A DNA stretch of 64,000 bases from NCBI GenBank assembly GCA_900757495.1, contig CAAENX010000014.1:124001-188000 (forward strand). The letters are read 5' to 3'. The notes under the pieces were generated by a model. That model did no database searches and was not told where the DNA came from. It worked only from the letters and a program-made list of their open reading frames with translations. Below, one piece after another: positions 51,930 through 63,886 of the stretch (position 1 is its first letter; the number at the start of each line of letters is the position of its first letter). The DNA comes from an uncultured Collinsella sp. (GTDB lineage Bacteria > Actinomycetota > Coriobacteriia > Coriobacteriales > Coriobacteriaceae). Both the position numbers and the translations under genes were made by a program.

Positions 51930-52451
51930 TTGAGGTCCCAGTACAAAAACATCGCCCGTGTGGTCAAGCCGCACGGAAGGAAGGGGGAGGTCCTCGCGCA
52001 GCCGCTGCGGGGGCTTCCTTCTATATTAGAGCCGGGTATGCGCGTCGCCCTGACGCCGCCGGCGCTCAAGCGCGACCGCTTTTGCACGGTCGTGTCCGTC
52101 ACCGATACGGGCGATGGCGATCTGGTCTCGTTTGAGGGCATTGACGACTTGACGGCCGCCGAGGGCATCACGGGATGCTATGTGCTGGCAAATCGTGACG
52201 ACTTTGAGCTCGATTCGCTCGACGCTGCCTATGCCGACCTGATGGGTCGCGAGGTGGTCGACGAGCGCTTCGGTTCGCTCGGCACGATCGTCGAGATTAT
52301 GTCGACGCCCGCTAACGATGTTTGGGTTGTCGAGGGCGATCGGTACGGCGAGGTACTGATTCCCGTGATCGAGCAGGTTGTGCTCGATCTTCCCGATGCA
52401 GGAACAATTTCCGTCCACGTGATGGACGGCCTGATCGATATGGACAAGTAG
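51930..52451 (+). CDS. rimM: Ribosome maturation factor RimM
   Basis: A 173-residue protein that binds S19 and helps 30S maturation. N-terminal barrel: NIARVVKPHGRKGEVLAQPL. C-terminal PRC barrel: DLMGREVVDERFGSLGTIVE and VLIPVIEQVVLDLPD-like segments. TTG start 4 bp after khpA. Confidence 0.93.
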   Translation: MRSQYKNIARVVKPHGRKGEVLAQPLRGLPSILEPGMRVALTPPALKRDRFCTVVSVTDTGDGDLVSFEGIDDLTAAEGITGCYVLANRDDFELDSLDAAYADLMGREVVDERFGSLGTIVEIMSTPANDVWVVEGDRYGEVLIPVIEQVVLDLPDAGTISVHVMDGLIDMDK

Positions 52452-52461
52452 GGAGGACAAC

Positions 52462-53220
52462 ATGCTGATTGAGACCCTTTCGGTCTTTCCCGAGATGTTT
52501 GAGCCCGTCATGTCCACGTCGATTTTGGGCCGCGCCCGCAAGGCCGGCCTTTTTGATTTTAAGGCGTATAACCTGCGCGACTGGACGCACGACCGCCATC
52601 GTACCGTCGATGACGAGCCGTATGGCGGCGGGCAGGGCATGCTCATGAAGGTCGAGCCCATTGCCGAGGCCATCGAGGCCATTAGTGCGGAGGGTCCCAA
52701 GCCCACTGTGGTGTTCTTTACCCCCTGTGGCGAGCCTTTTACGCAGCATGTGGCCGAGCGCCTGCTCAAAAGTGAGCGCCTGCTGTTTGTGTGCAGCCGT
52801 TACGAGGGCGTCGACGAGCGCGCGTATGCGTATGCCGACGAGCGTCTGTCGATTGGCGACTATGTGCTTACGGGTGGCGAGCTACCCGCCATGGTCGTTG
52901 CCGATGCCGTCGTACGCCTCATCCCCGGCGCCCTGGGCGACGAGATGAGCAACGTGGACGAGTCGTTCTCGACCGCCGAGGACGGAGGCCTGCTCGAGTA
53001 CGCGCAGTACACCCGTCCCGCCGAGTTCAACGGCGAGGGCGTGCCTCCTGTGCTCGTGAGTGGCGATCACGCAAAAGTTGACGCTTGGCGCCGCAAGAAC
53101 GCCATCGAGCGCACCTGCCGCTGGCGTCCCGACCTGATCGAGACTGCGCGGCTCACGCCCGAGGAGCGCGCTTACGCGCAGGAGATCCTTGACGCTTCGT
53201 ATTCGCAGAGCGAGGAGTGA
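52462..53220 (+). CDS. trmD: tRNA (guanine37-N1)-methyltransferase
   Basis: A 252-residue SPOUT methyltransferase modifying G37 to prevent frameshifting. Motifs: IETLSVFPEMFEPVMSTSIL, HRTVDDEPYGGGQGMLMKVE, RYEGVDERAYAYADERLSIG and DYVLTGGELPAMVVADAVVR form the knotted SAM site. It ends with GAGGAGTGA, which is the site for lepB. Confidence 0.97.
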   Translation: MLIETLSVFPEMFEPVMSTSILGRARKAGLFDFKAYNLRDWTHDRHRTVDDEPYGGGQGMLMKVEPIAEAIEAISAEGPKPTVVFFTPCGEPFTQHVAERLLKSERLLFVCSRYEGVDERAYAYADERLSIGDYVLTGGELPAMVVADAVVRLIPGALGDEMSNVDESFSTAEDGGLLEYAQYTRPAEFNGEGVPPVLVSGDHAKVDAWRRKNAIERTCRWRPDLIETARLTPEERAYAQEILDASYSQSEE

Positions 53221-53222
53221 GA

Positions 53223-53786
53223 ATGGTCCCATCGCAGCATTCCGTGCTAAAGGGTGCGTTTGAGTGGGTCGTGGTTGTCGCGATCGCACTGGTCGCCACC
53301 TTCTTGATTCGCTCGTTTGTGGTCGAACCCTTTGTGGTGCCCACCGGCTCCATGGAGTCCACGATCGAGATCGGCGATCAGATTCTGGCGCAGAAGGTGA
53401 CGCTCGAACTCGGCCAGCCCGTCAAGCAGGGCGATATCGTGGTGTTCCACAACCCCGATGCCACGTCCGAGCATGACGTGCTGGTAAAGCGCGTCATCGC
53501 CACGGCCGGCCAGACGGTCGACCTGCAGGACGGCAAGGTCGTCGTCGACGGCCAGGCGCTCGATGAGGACTATACGACCGGCATGAGCTGGCCACTTTCC
53601 GCCCAGGCGCCCGCTGCCCAGGTGAGCTTTCCCTACACCGTCCCTGACGACTGTGTGTGGGTGATGGGCGACAACCGCGAGAACTCTGCTGACTCCCGCT
53701 ACTTTGGCCCTGTCGACCGCTCCGACTTGATCGCCGTGGCGCTTGTACGCTACTGGCCGCTCAACCGTATCGGCGCTATCGACTAA
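53223..53786 (+). CDS. lepB: Signal peptidase I
   Basis: A 187-residue membrane protease removing signal peptides. One membrane segment (about 14-33), then PTGSMESTI with catalytic Ser43, VLVKRVIATAGQ with catalytic Lys89, and MGDNRENSADSRYFGPV. The ATG at 53223 follows GAGGAG; a GTG at 53217 overlaps the trmD stop. The operon trmD-lepB is common. Confidence 0.95.
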   Translation: MVPSQHSVLKGAFEWVVVVAIALVATFLIRSFVVEPFVVPTGSMESTIEIGDQILAQKVTLELGQPVKQGDIVVFHNPDATSEHDVLVKRVIATAGQTVDLQDGKVVVDGQALDEDYTTGMSWPLSAQAPAAQVSFPYTVPDDCVWVMGDNRENSADSRYFGPVDRSDLIAVALVRYWPLNRIGAID

Positions 53787-53845
53787 AAACCGCTATAGTA
53801 CAGTACCTAACCGTGTAATCGTTTCGACGAGGGGATATTAGAGGC

Positions 53846-54757
53846 ATGAACGCTTCACCGCTTTCCTTCCAAGACATCATCCTGCGCCTCCAGCAGTACT
53901 GGGGCGAGCAGGGCTGCGTCATTATGCAGCCCTATGACTCCGAGGTCGGTGCCGGTACCTTCCATACCGCGACCACGCTGCGCTCACTCGGTCCCGCCGA
54001 GTGGCGCACCTGCTATGCGCAGCCCTGCCGCCGTCCCGCCGACGGCCGCTACGGCGAGAACCCCAACCGCATGCAGCACTACTATCAGTTCCAGGTGCTC
54101 ATCAAGCCCTCGCCGGTCAACGCCCAGGAGCTCTATCTGGGTTCGCTGGCCGCCATTGGCCTGGACCCCAACGACCATGACGTCCGCTTTGTCGAGGACG
54201 ACTGGGAGAGCCCGACGCTCGGCGCCTGGGGTCTTGGCTGGGAGGTCTGGCTCAACGGCATGGAGGTCACGCAGTTTACGTACTTCCAGCAGGTGGGCGG
54301 CATCGAGGTCGACCCCGTGCCCGTCGAGATCACCTACGGCCTGGAGCGTATCGCCATGTACGCCCAGGGTGTCAACTCGGTCTATGACCTGGTGTGGAGC
54401 TATCTGCCCGACGGCACGCCCATGACCTACGGCGACGTGTTCCTGGAGAACGAGCGCGAGTTCAGCGCTTACAACTTTGAGGTCGCCAACGTCGAGATGA
54501 TGCGTCAGAAGTTTGACGACTACGAGGCCGAGTGCCACTCCTGCCTGGAGCGTAAGCTGCCGCTGCCGGCGTACGACTGTGTCATGAAGTGCAGCCATGC
54601 CTTCAACCTGCTCGATGCCCGCGGCGCGCTGTCCGCAGTCGAGCGCGCCAACTACATCCTGCGCGTCCGCGCCGTCGCCAAGGCGTGCTGCGAGGCCTAT
54701 ATGGCCGAGGTCGCCGGAGTCAACGAGAATACCGACCAGGAAGGCGAGGTGGCGTAA
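53846..54757 (+). CDS. glyQ: Glycyl-tRNA synthetase alpha subunit
   Basis: A 303-residue alpha chain of the tetrameric synthetase, holding the class II active site. Family opening: LSFQDIILRLQQYWGEQGCV, then QPYDSEVGAGTFH, RTCYAQPCRRPADGRYGENP and VTQFTYFQQVGG. It lies 3 bp before glyS. Confidence 0.98.
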   Translation: MNASPLSFQDIILRLQQYWGEQGCVIMQPYDSEVGAGTFHTATTLRSLGPAEWRTCYAQPCRRPADGRYGENPNRMQHYYQFQVLIKPSPVNAQELYLGSLAAIGLDPNDHDVRFVEDDWESPTLGAWGLGWEVWLNGMEVTQFTYFQQVGGIEVDPVPVEITYGLERIAMYAQGVNSVYDLVWSYLPDGTPMTYGDVFLENEREFSAYNFEVANVEMMRQKFDDYEAECHSCLERKLPLPAYDCVMKCSHAFNLLDARGALSAVERANYILRVRAVAKACCEAYMAEVAGVNENTDQEGEVA

Positions 54758-54760
54758 GCC

Positions 54761-56857
54761 ATGGCAGACGCTAAGGATTTCCTGTTTGAGATCGGTACGG
54801 AGGAAATGCCCTCTGCACCGCTGAACAATGCCGTCAAGCAGCTTGGCACCATGATCGCCAAGGGTCTCGACGAGGCCGGTCTGGCCCACGGCGAGGTCCG
54901 CGTGATCTCGAGCCCGCGTCGCCTGGCTGCGCTCGTTGCCGACGTCGCCACCGCGACCGATGAGGTTCACGAGGTCAAGCGTGGCCCTGCGGCAAACATC
55001 GCCTTCGACGCTGACGGTAACGCCACCAAGGCCGCCCAGGGCTTCGCCCGCAAGTGCGGTGTGGCTGCCGATGATCTGGTCCGTCGCGAGGACACCGACG
55101 GCCGTGAGTACGTCTTTGCCGAGAAGAACATTCCTTCCGCCCCGGCCACTCCGATCCTGACGGCCCTGTGCGAGAAGACCATCGCCGGCCTGCAGTGGCC
55201 TAACTACCGTAGTCAGCGCTGGGGCCACGAGCATGCCACGTTCGTGCGTCCGGTCCGCTGGATCTGCTGCCTTTTGGGCGAGGACGTCGTGCCCGTTTCA
55301 TTTGCCGACGTGATGAGCGGCAACACCACGCGCGGCCATCGCGTCCTGGGCCCCGGTGACCATGTGGTCGCCAGCCCCGCTGTTTACGAGCAGGTGCTCG
55401 AGGACGCCGGTGTGCTTTCTGCCGAGCGCCGTCGCGAGGCCATCCTTGCCGGTATCGCCGAGGTCGAGGCCGCCCGTCCTGGCTGTCACGTCGATACGCC
55501 CAAGAAGGTCTTTGAGGAGGTCATCAACCTCTGCGAGTGGCCGACGGTGCTCGTCGGTACCTTCGACGAGGAGTTCCTCAAGGTCCCGCACGAGATCATC
55601 TGCGAGTCTATGCTCACCAACCAGCGCTACTTCCCGATCTATGACGGCGAGGGCAAGCTGACGCGTGAGTTCGTGGTCGTCTCCAACAGCAAGCTCGAGA
55701 ACGCCGAGCGCGTGATTGACGGCAACGAGCGCGTCGTGCGCGCCCGCCTGGACGACGCTAAGTTCTTCTACGAGGAGGATCTGAAGATCTCCCTCGACGA
55801 GTTCCGTGAGCGCCTGGCCAAGGTTGCCTTCCAGGAGAAGCTCGGCAGCGTGCTCGCCAAGTCCGAGCGTATTGAGCAGCTCGCGCTCGCTATTGCCCGT
55901 GAGGCTCACCTGGGTGCCCACCTGGCTGCCGATGCCGGCCGCGCCGCTCACCTGTGCAAGGCCGACCTGGTGTCCAACGCCGTCGTCGAGTTCACGAGCC
56001 AGCAGGGTGTGATGGGCGGTTACTACGCCATCGCGATGGGGGAGAACGAAGAGGTCGCTCACGCTATTCGCGATCACTATCGTCCCCGCTTTGCCGGCGA
56101 CGAGCTGCCCGAGGGCACCGCTGGCTGCATCGTGGCCTGCGCCGACAAGCTCGATACCATTGCCGGCATCTTTGCCATCGGCGAGCCCCCGACCGGCTCT
56201 TCCGACCCGTACGCGCTGCGTCGTGCCGCCATCGGCATCATCAACATCCTGCGCGACCGTCTGCCGATCGACCCCACGTCGCTCATCGACTTTGCGCTCG
56301 AGCTCTATAGCGAGCAGGGCATTGAGTTCGACGCCGCCGAGGTCGCCCAGCAGGTTCGCGACTTCTTCCACGGCCGTCTGGTGAGCATGGCCCGCGACGA
56401 GAAGATCCCGGCCGACACCGTTGCCGCCGTTTCCGCGGTGCACATCATTGCCCCGTCGGTCTTCTTCGCCCGCTGCGCCGCCCTCGACGAGGCCCGCAAG
56501 AACGACGCCGAGACCTTCGACAACCTGGCGACCGCCTACGCCCGAGCCGCGCATATCTCCAAGCCCGAGCTGGGCGCGGAGTACGATCGCGCCCTGATGG
56601 GCGAGGTCGAGCTTGCGCTTGCCGACGCCTCCGAGGCCGCTCAGACCGCCGTCGATGCCGCCCTTGCCGCCGAGGATTATCCTGCCGCGTTTGCCGCTCT
56701 CGCCGCCCTGCGCGCGCCCATCGACCGCTTCTTCGACGAGGTTATGGTTATGGACAAGGACGAGCAGCTCCGCGATAATCGCCTTAAGCTGCTCAACCGC
56801 TTCGAGGCCGTTTTCTCCGGCATCGCCAACATTGGTGAGCTTGCCCGCAAAAAGTAA
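54761..56857 (+). CDS. glyS: Glycyl-tRNA synthetase beta subunit
   Basis: A 698-residue beta chain, recognising tRNA and completing the tetramer. Opening DFLFEIGTEEMPSAPLNNAV, HRVLGPG segment, HEIICESMLTNQRYFPIYD, and the HD-like GYYAIAMGENEEVAHAIRDH. The C-terminus is an anticodon-binding type helical domain. Length is normal. Confidence 0.97.
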   Translation: MADAKDFLFEIGTEEMPSAPLNNAVKQLGTMIAKGLDEAGLAHGEVRVISSPRRLAALVADVATATDEVHEVKRGPAANIAFDADGNATKAAQGFARKCGVAADDLVRREDTDGREYVFAEKNIPSAPATPILTALCEKTIAGLQWPNYRSQRWGHEHATFVRPVRWICCLLGEDVVPVSFADVMSGNTTRGHRVLGPGDHVVASPAVYEQVLEDAGVLSAERRREAILAGIAEVEAARPGCHVDTPKKVFEEVINLCEWPTVLVGTFDEEFLKVPHEIICESMLTNQRYFPIYDGEGKLTREFVVVSNSKLENAERVIDGNERVVRARLDDAKFFYEEDLKISLDEFRERLAKVAFQEKLGSVLAKSERIEQLALAIAREAHLGAHLAADAGRAAHLCKADLVSNAVVEFTSQQGVMGGYYAIAMGENEEVAHAIRDHYRPRFAGDELPEGTAGCIVACADKLDTIAGIFAIGEPPTGSSDPYALRRAAIGIINILRDRLPIDPTSLIDFALELYSEQGIEFDAAEVAQQVRDFFHGRLVSMARDEKIPADTVAAVSAVHIIAPSVFFARCAALDEARKNDAETFDNLATAYARAAHISKPELGAEYDRALMGEVELALADASEAAQTAVDAALAAEDYPAAFAALAALRAPIDRFFDEVMVMDKDEQLRDNRLKLLNRFEAVFSGIANIGELARKK

Positions 56858-56891
56858 GCTAGCCTGCGCATAAGCGCAAAAGGAGCCCCGC

Positions 56892-57767
56892 ATGGATTGC
56901 CCGGTCACCGCTCGTTCCACCGTTATCGTTATATCCGACTCGCTCGGTGATACCGCTTGTGAGGTGGTGCTTGCGGCGTCCGGGCAATTTGATGAAGGGG
57001 CTTTTCGTGTTTTACGTCTGCCTAAGGTGACCTCGGTGGAGCAGGTCAAATCGTTTGTGGGCTCGCGCGTCGATGCCGACCATCGCGATATCGCCGTGTT
57101 CCATACCATCGTCGACCCGGCGCTTCGTGCTCGCGTGCTCGACTACTTGGGTATGCTGCACATTCGATCGGTCGACCTGATCGGACCGACGCTTGCGGTG
57201 CTGTCGTCGCTTATTGGCGTGCCGCCAAAAGGAGTGGCGGGTGTGATCCATAAGACCGATGACCGATATTTCCACCGCATCGAGGCCATGGAGTACTTTG
57301 TCGAGCACGATGACGGGCGCGGCTGTGATGATCTGTCGGGTGCCGATATCGTGCTGCTGGGCGTGTCGCGCACGTCCAAGACGCCGTTGTCGATGTATTT
57401 GGCCTATCAGGGCTACAAGGTCGCCAACGTTCCGCTGGCGCACGGTATGGAGCCGCCCAAGTCGATTTACGAGGTCGATCCGATGCGTCTCTTCGGTCTG
57501 ATTTCGACCGTCGATGTAATTTCCGAGATTCGCGATAGCCGTCTGGGCGACGACTATGCCCGTGCCGTTGCCGGCTCCTATGCCGAGCCCGAGAGTGTTC
57601 GCAGCGAGCTCGAAGAGGCTCGTGCCCTCATGAAACGTCTGGGTTGCTTTGTGGTGCGCACCGATGGCAAGGCAATCGAGGAGAGCGCCTCCGAGATCAT
57701 CGCTCACCTCGAAGAGATTCAAGAGGCAAGAGCCCGCCGTGCCGCCCGCCGAGCCCAACAGCAGTAG
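56892..57767 (+). CDS. PPDK regulatory kinase/phosphatase (DUF299 family)
   Basis: A 291-residue bifunctional serine/threonine kinase and phosphorylase: VIVISDSLGDTACEVVLAAS at the N-terminus and a P-loop-like LLGVSRTSKTPLSMYLAYQG (about residue 157) with ADP-binding residues. Family members phosphorylate (ADP) and dephosphorylate (Pi) the Thr next to the catalytic His of pyruvate phosphate dikinase or PEP synthase. ppdK lies 300 bp downstream, so that is the likely target. The C-terminus is Arg/Ala-rich. Confidence 0.94.
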   Translation: MDCPVTARSTVIVISDSLGDTACEVVLAASGQFDEGAFRVLRLPKVTSVEQVKSFVGSRVDADHRDIAVFHTIVDPALRARVLDYLGMLHIRSVDLIGPTLAVLSSLIGVPPKGVAGVIHKTDDRYFHRIEAMEYFVEHDDGRGCDDLSGADIVLLGVSRTSKTPLSMYLAYQGYKVANVPLAHGMEPPKSIYEVDPMRLFGLISTVDVISEIRDSRLGDDYARAVAGSYAEPESVRSELEEARALMKRLGCFVVRTDGKAIEESASEIIAHLEEIQEARARRAARRAQQQ

Positions 57768-57773
57768 CCCTTT

Positions 57774-57816
57774 CTGGGATGATTTTTCTGGGACGGGGAT
57801 TAAATAATCATCCCAG
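57774..57816. repeat. Inverted repeat with shared intergenic core
   Basis: Arms 57774-57784 and 57806-57816 pair exactly. The interior CTGGGACGGGGAT matches the long repeat at 23951-24026. It lies 6 bp after the regulator gene. Confidence 0.7.
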
Positions 57817-57837
57817 ATGACTAGTTTTGATAAAGCG

Positions 57838-57944
57838 ATTTACCAGTTTCTACCGCTTTTGACCTGCAATTACACTGTAGTGGTATCTTCATAAGGTAAC
57901 CACCTTTACCTACCGTTTACCGCCGGTTTTAGCACGTTTACCAA
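57838..57944 (+). promoter_or_regulatory. ppdK upstream region with repeated TTTACC
   Basis: TTTACC occurs four times in one orientation (near 57840, 57905, 57914 and 57936) within 110 bp. A possible promoter (TTGACC near 57858 and TATCTT about 19 nt later) lies between the first and second copies. The even-handed spacing suggests a regulator site, but this is unproven. Confidence 0.35.
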
Positions 57945-58064
57945 ACCGCGTATCCTCTGCTCAAGCCCGTTCAAATCCCGCCGTATAGTTCCCTCACGGC
58001 CCGCATCCGGCGGGCCGATTCGTTACCACGGTCGTGCGCGAGAGCGCATGGAAGGGGAAGTATC

Positions 58065-60815
<2,751 letters not shown>

Positions 60816-60855
60816 CGGAGTCGCGTTCCGTTTGCGCCTTTTACGCCCCCCTTCG

Positions 60856-60890
60856 CGCCGCCGCGCCCCCTGTGGACGCGGCGGCGTTTT
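60856..60890 (+). terminator. Terminator after ppdK
   Basis: Perfect 10-bp GC stem (60856-60865 with 60877-60886) followed by TTTT. Confidence 0.88.
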
Positions 60891-60930
60891 ACGTTGGTCC
60901 AATACATTGGCAACTGACGGGAGGACTGCG

Positions 60931-63738
60931 ATGAAAACCCTCACCAGGTATTTGCAACGAGCGCGTCGGGGAGCACGGATGGCCCTGTGCTGGGTGGTCG
61001 TTGCCGCAACGGCGCTTTGCGGGATGCCGACGGCAGGTTTTGCCCTTCAGGATGAATCGCGCGACGAGCTCTATGGCGACGTGGTCAACCCGCTCACCAT
61101 TACGGTCAACGATCGCGACTGCACGTTTGTAGATATCGATGACGGAAAGCTCGAGGGCCGTACCTCGATGTATGACAACGTCTCGTTCTACACGGCCGCC
61201 GTCAAAAAGGTGCTGCCCAACTGGGCATCGCTTGCCTATAACATCCTTGGCTATGGCGGAGGCGACGACTCCGGGGACTTTTTGTACTGGGACCACGCCG
61301 GCAAGGGCTTTGAGAAGGACTTCGGTAAGGGTCACTACATCTATCTGTATGATGCGCTTTCGGGCGGCAACGGTGAGCATTCCGATGGTGCCGACAAATC
61401 GAAGCAGAGTGGTCTGACATCTGCAAAAAGCCTCAATGCGGTTTACGTGCGCTTGACCGACGATATCGCCGGCTGTATCGGTCACAAGCTGAAGGGCTCC
61501 GATTTCCGTAAATACGTGCCGCTCGACGGGCTGTCGAAAGACACGACTGAGCAGGACGTCATCTATGCCACCATTGCTTGTGTCGACAAGCTCGGCGGCA
61601 CCTACCAGTACGATTTCAATGGCTTTGGCATCGCGTTCTATAACTTTAGAGTTCAGCAGCTCAACAGCGTGAACAAGCTTAACTGTGCGCCCGAGGACGC
61701 GCCGGGCTATTCCTTTGTCGATTCAAAGACTGAGCAGGAGCTCGTTACCTCGGCACTTAACGTCGGCTATGAGGACGCCTCGCAGAGCATCACGCTCGCC
61801 CGCGGTACCGAGGAGACGGTCGGCACGAGCACTTCTGAATCCACATCGTATTCCAAAGGCGGCTCGTGGGGCGCATCGGTAAGCCTCAAGGAGTCGCTGG
61901 GCGTGCCCGGAACAGCGAGCGAGGAAATCGAGACCTCGTTTTCGGCGGAAACCACGATGTCCCAGTTGTGGGAGGCGAGCAAGACCGAGGAACAGTCGAT
62001 CACCACAACGGACAATCAGTCGGTCACCGTCAATATGACGATCCCGGCGCACACGCAGGTCAATAGCAAGCAGACGAGTTCTACCACGACGCTGTCCGAG
62101 GATTATGACCAGCCGGTGGGCGTGACGTTTGACGTGATCATCTTTAACATGAACGGCGAGTGCTACGACGACAACGCCGCCGTGCAGGAGTTCCATACCG
62201 CCGGTTATGACCAGCGCTCGTTCTACACCACCTTTGGCGATCAGTCGACCGACGCCGTGCAGAATCTGTTCCTGCGCTCAATCGCCCATCGTGGCGACGA
62301 CGGCTACGATACCACCGCCGGAAACGTCACGAGCTGGTCGTATCGAACCAACAACCATATAGTGCGCGCCATCGATTGGAATTCGGTCCTGGCCGATCGC
62401 GAGGTGCCTTCGCGCAACGGCGGCGCCCCGCGCACGTGCAACGTGCTCAATGACATGGCCGCGACCTATCCCATGTCCATTACTGGTTCCAATCTGTCGT
62501 TTGAGTCGGTGACGGTCGATACGCAGCTGGGTACGCCGCAGCCTATTAAGCCCATCTCCAAGATTCTCGTGTCGCTGCAGACCGATAAGACCCGAAGGCT
62601 TACGGTGGGAGAGGAAGACCCCATCTCTTCCTATCGCGTGCGTGCAAGGGACGAGGACGATGTTGACTACTACGGCTTTGTGAAGTCGTCGGGTGACTGG
62701 CGCGTGGTGGACAAGAAGGGCAAGGAGTGCAAGTCTGACGTCATCGAGATCCAGACCGACCCTGTCACCCACGAGCAAGTCGTGGTGGGTAAAAAGGCCG
62801 GCACCGCCTACGTAAAGTACTTTATCCCCGAAGACACCTATGTGGACGTGAACGGGCATGTCTCGACCAATGACGAGATCGACGCCGCGGCTTACAAATA
62901 TAAGGTAAGTGACGTTGCGCCCGAGCCGTTTAACGGCAGCATCAAGCTCGAGGGCTCGGCGCAGACCGTCGTCGGCGTCGAGGAAAATCTCAACGGCATC
63001 GAAGGCCTGACCGCTACGGTCTACGACACGACGGGCAAGGAAGTCGATAGGGTCTGCAGCTGGGAGGCCCAGGAGCTCGAGAGCAAGGGCATATCGGTCG
63101 CGACAGACGGCACGATGACCATCTCGCAACCGGGCACCTTCCATGTTCGCGCCTTTATTGACGGCGTGTATTCCGATTGGGCCGAGGTCATCGCCGCACC
63201 CGCACCGGTCGACCCGATGACGACCGTGGTCGAGACACCGGTGAGCGTTACGTCTGTTTCCTCGGGGGATTCTTCGGCAACGACGGATAGCACGGCTCCC
63301 GCCCAGGGGGAGCAGCCAGCTTCCGATGCGAACTCGGCCGAGTCTGCTCCGGCGAGCGACGATGCCACTGCATTGGCTGACGACACCGCGCCCGCTGCCA
63401 CGAAGGATGCCTCGGCGATTCCTACGGGCCTCGTTACCGTTTTGACCGATATCTGCCGCTACGGCATCGATCATGGCCTCATCAGCACATCAAACAAGAA
63501 AGAGATGACCAAGCAGGACTTTGACATCTTAGGCATCCTGTACCTGATGGCGGACAGTCAGGACCTGGTGCCCCAAGACGTCGAGGACGCGATGAACGAA
63601 TGGGCCCATGACAACTATAATGACGAAGAGCTTGCCGCCTGGAAGCAGCATGCGCTTTCGGTACTGCTCGAATACGGCTACATCGCGCCCGGAACGACCG
63701 TGACGACGCCGGCGACTGATGCTGCGGACGGCGCATAA
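60931..63738 (+). CDS. Large secreted protein with aerolysin/ETX-like segment and Ig-like repeats
   Basis: A 935-residue protein. A basic N-terminus and hydrophobic stretch with a cleavable-signal look (ALCWVVVAATALCGMPTAG, then FALQDE) indicate export. Residues about 30-260 are unrecognised. About 265-460 resemble the aerolysin/epsilon-toxin (ETX/MTX2) fold: alternating Ser/Thr strands (TSTSESTSYSKGGSWG), the insertion-loop-like MSQLWEASKTEEQSITTTDN and a strand with TIPAHTQVNSKQT. Two Ig-like regions follow (about 545-640 and 670-760), then a Ser/Ala/Thr/Asp-rich linker (about 770-835) and a helical C-terminal 100 residues. There is no LPxTG anchor. The ATG at 60931 with GGGAGG upstream is chosen. 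It could be a pore-forming protein or simply an adhesin with a similar fold. Confidence 0.7.
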   Translation: MKTLTRYLQRARRGARMALCWVVVAATALCGMPTAGFALQDESRDELYGDVVNPLTITVNDRDCTFVDIDDGKLEGRTSMYDNVSFYTAAVKKVLPNWASLAYNILGYGGGDDSGDFLYWDHAGKGFEKDFGKGHYIYLYDALSGGNGEHSDGADKSKQSGLTSAKSLNAVYVRLTDDIAGCIGHKLKGSDFRKYVPLDGLSKDTTEQDVIYATIACVDKLGGTYQYDFNGFGIAFYNFRVQQLNSVNKLNCAPEDAPGYSFVDSKTEQELVTSALNVGYEDASQSITLARGTEETVGTSTSESTSYSKGGSWGASVSLKESLGVPGTASEEIETSFSAETTMSQLWEASKTEEQSITTTDNQSVTVNMTIPAHTQVNSKQTSSTTTLSEDYDQPVGVTFDVIIFNMNGECYDDNAAVQEFHTAGYDQRSFYTTFGDQSTDAVQNLFLRSIAHRGDDGYDTTAGNVTSWSYRTNNHIVRAIDWNSVLADREVPSRNGGAPRTCNVLNDMAATYPMSITGSNLSFESVTVDTQLGTPQPIKPISKILVSLQTDKTRRLTVGEEDPISSYRVRARDEDDVDYYGFVKSSGDWRVVDKKGKECKSDVIEIQTDPVTHEQVVVGKKAGTAYVKYFIPEDTYVDVNGHVSTNDEIDAAAYKYKVSDVAPEPFNGSIKLEGSAQTVVGVEENLNGIEGLTATVYDTTGKEVDRVCSWEAQELESKGISVATDGTMTISQPGTFHVRAFIDGVYSDWAEVIAAPAPVDPMTTVVETPVSVTSVSSGDSSATTDSTAPAQGEQPASDANSAESAPASDDATALADDTAPAATKDASAIPTGLVTVLTDICRYGIDHGLISTSNKKEMTKQDFDILGILYLMADSQDLVPQDVEDAMNEWAHDNYNDEELAAWKQHALSVLLEYGYIAPGTTVTTPATDAADGA

Positions 63739-63789
63739 GTGCAGAAAGAGTGCGTGTTTTTGTCTTTTTGCGCACGGGCAAAATAGTTC

Positions 63790-63817
63790 TTGCAGCCAAG
63801 GTCGTGGCGTGTATACT
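63790..63817 (+). promoter_or_regulatory. Promoter of rplS
   Basis: TTGCAG, 16-nt spacer, TATACT. It lies 70 nt before the rplS start. Confidence 0.7.
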
Positions 63818-63838
63818 CGAATACGTTTGTTCAACTAC

Positions 63839-63862
63839 GTGCCGGCCAAGGTGGTACGGCAC
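63839..63862 (+). promoter_or_regulatory. Small hairpin in the rplS leader
   Basis: GTGCCG pairs with CGGCAC around a 12-nt loop, just upstream of the ribosome binding site. It may be a ribosomal-protein autoregulatory leader. Confidence 0.35.
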
Positions 63863-63886
63863 CTCTAGAAGAGTAAGGAATTGCAC

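Noticed and set aside
55298..57109. 603-codon minus-strand frame over glyS
   Set aside because: Antisense shadow of a conserved synthetase gene.
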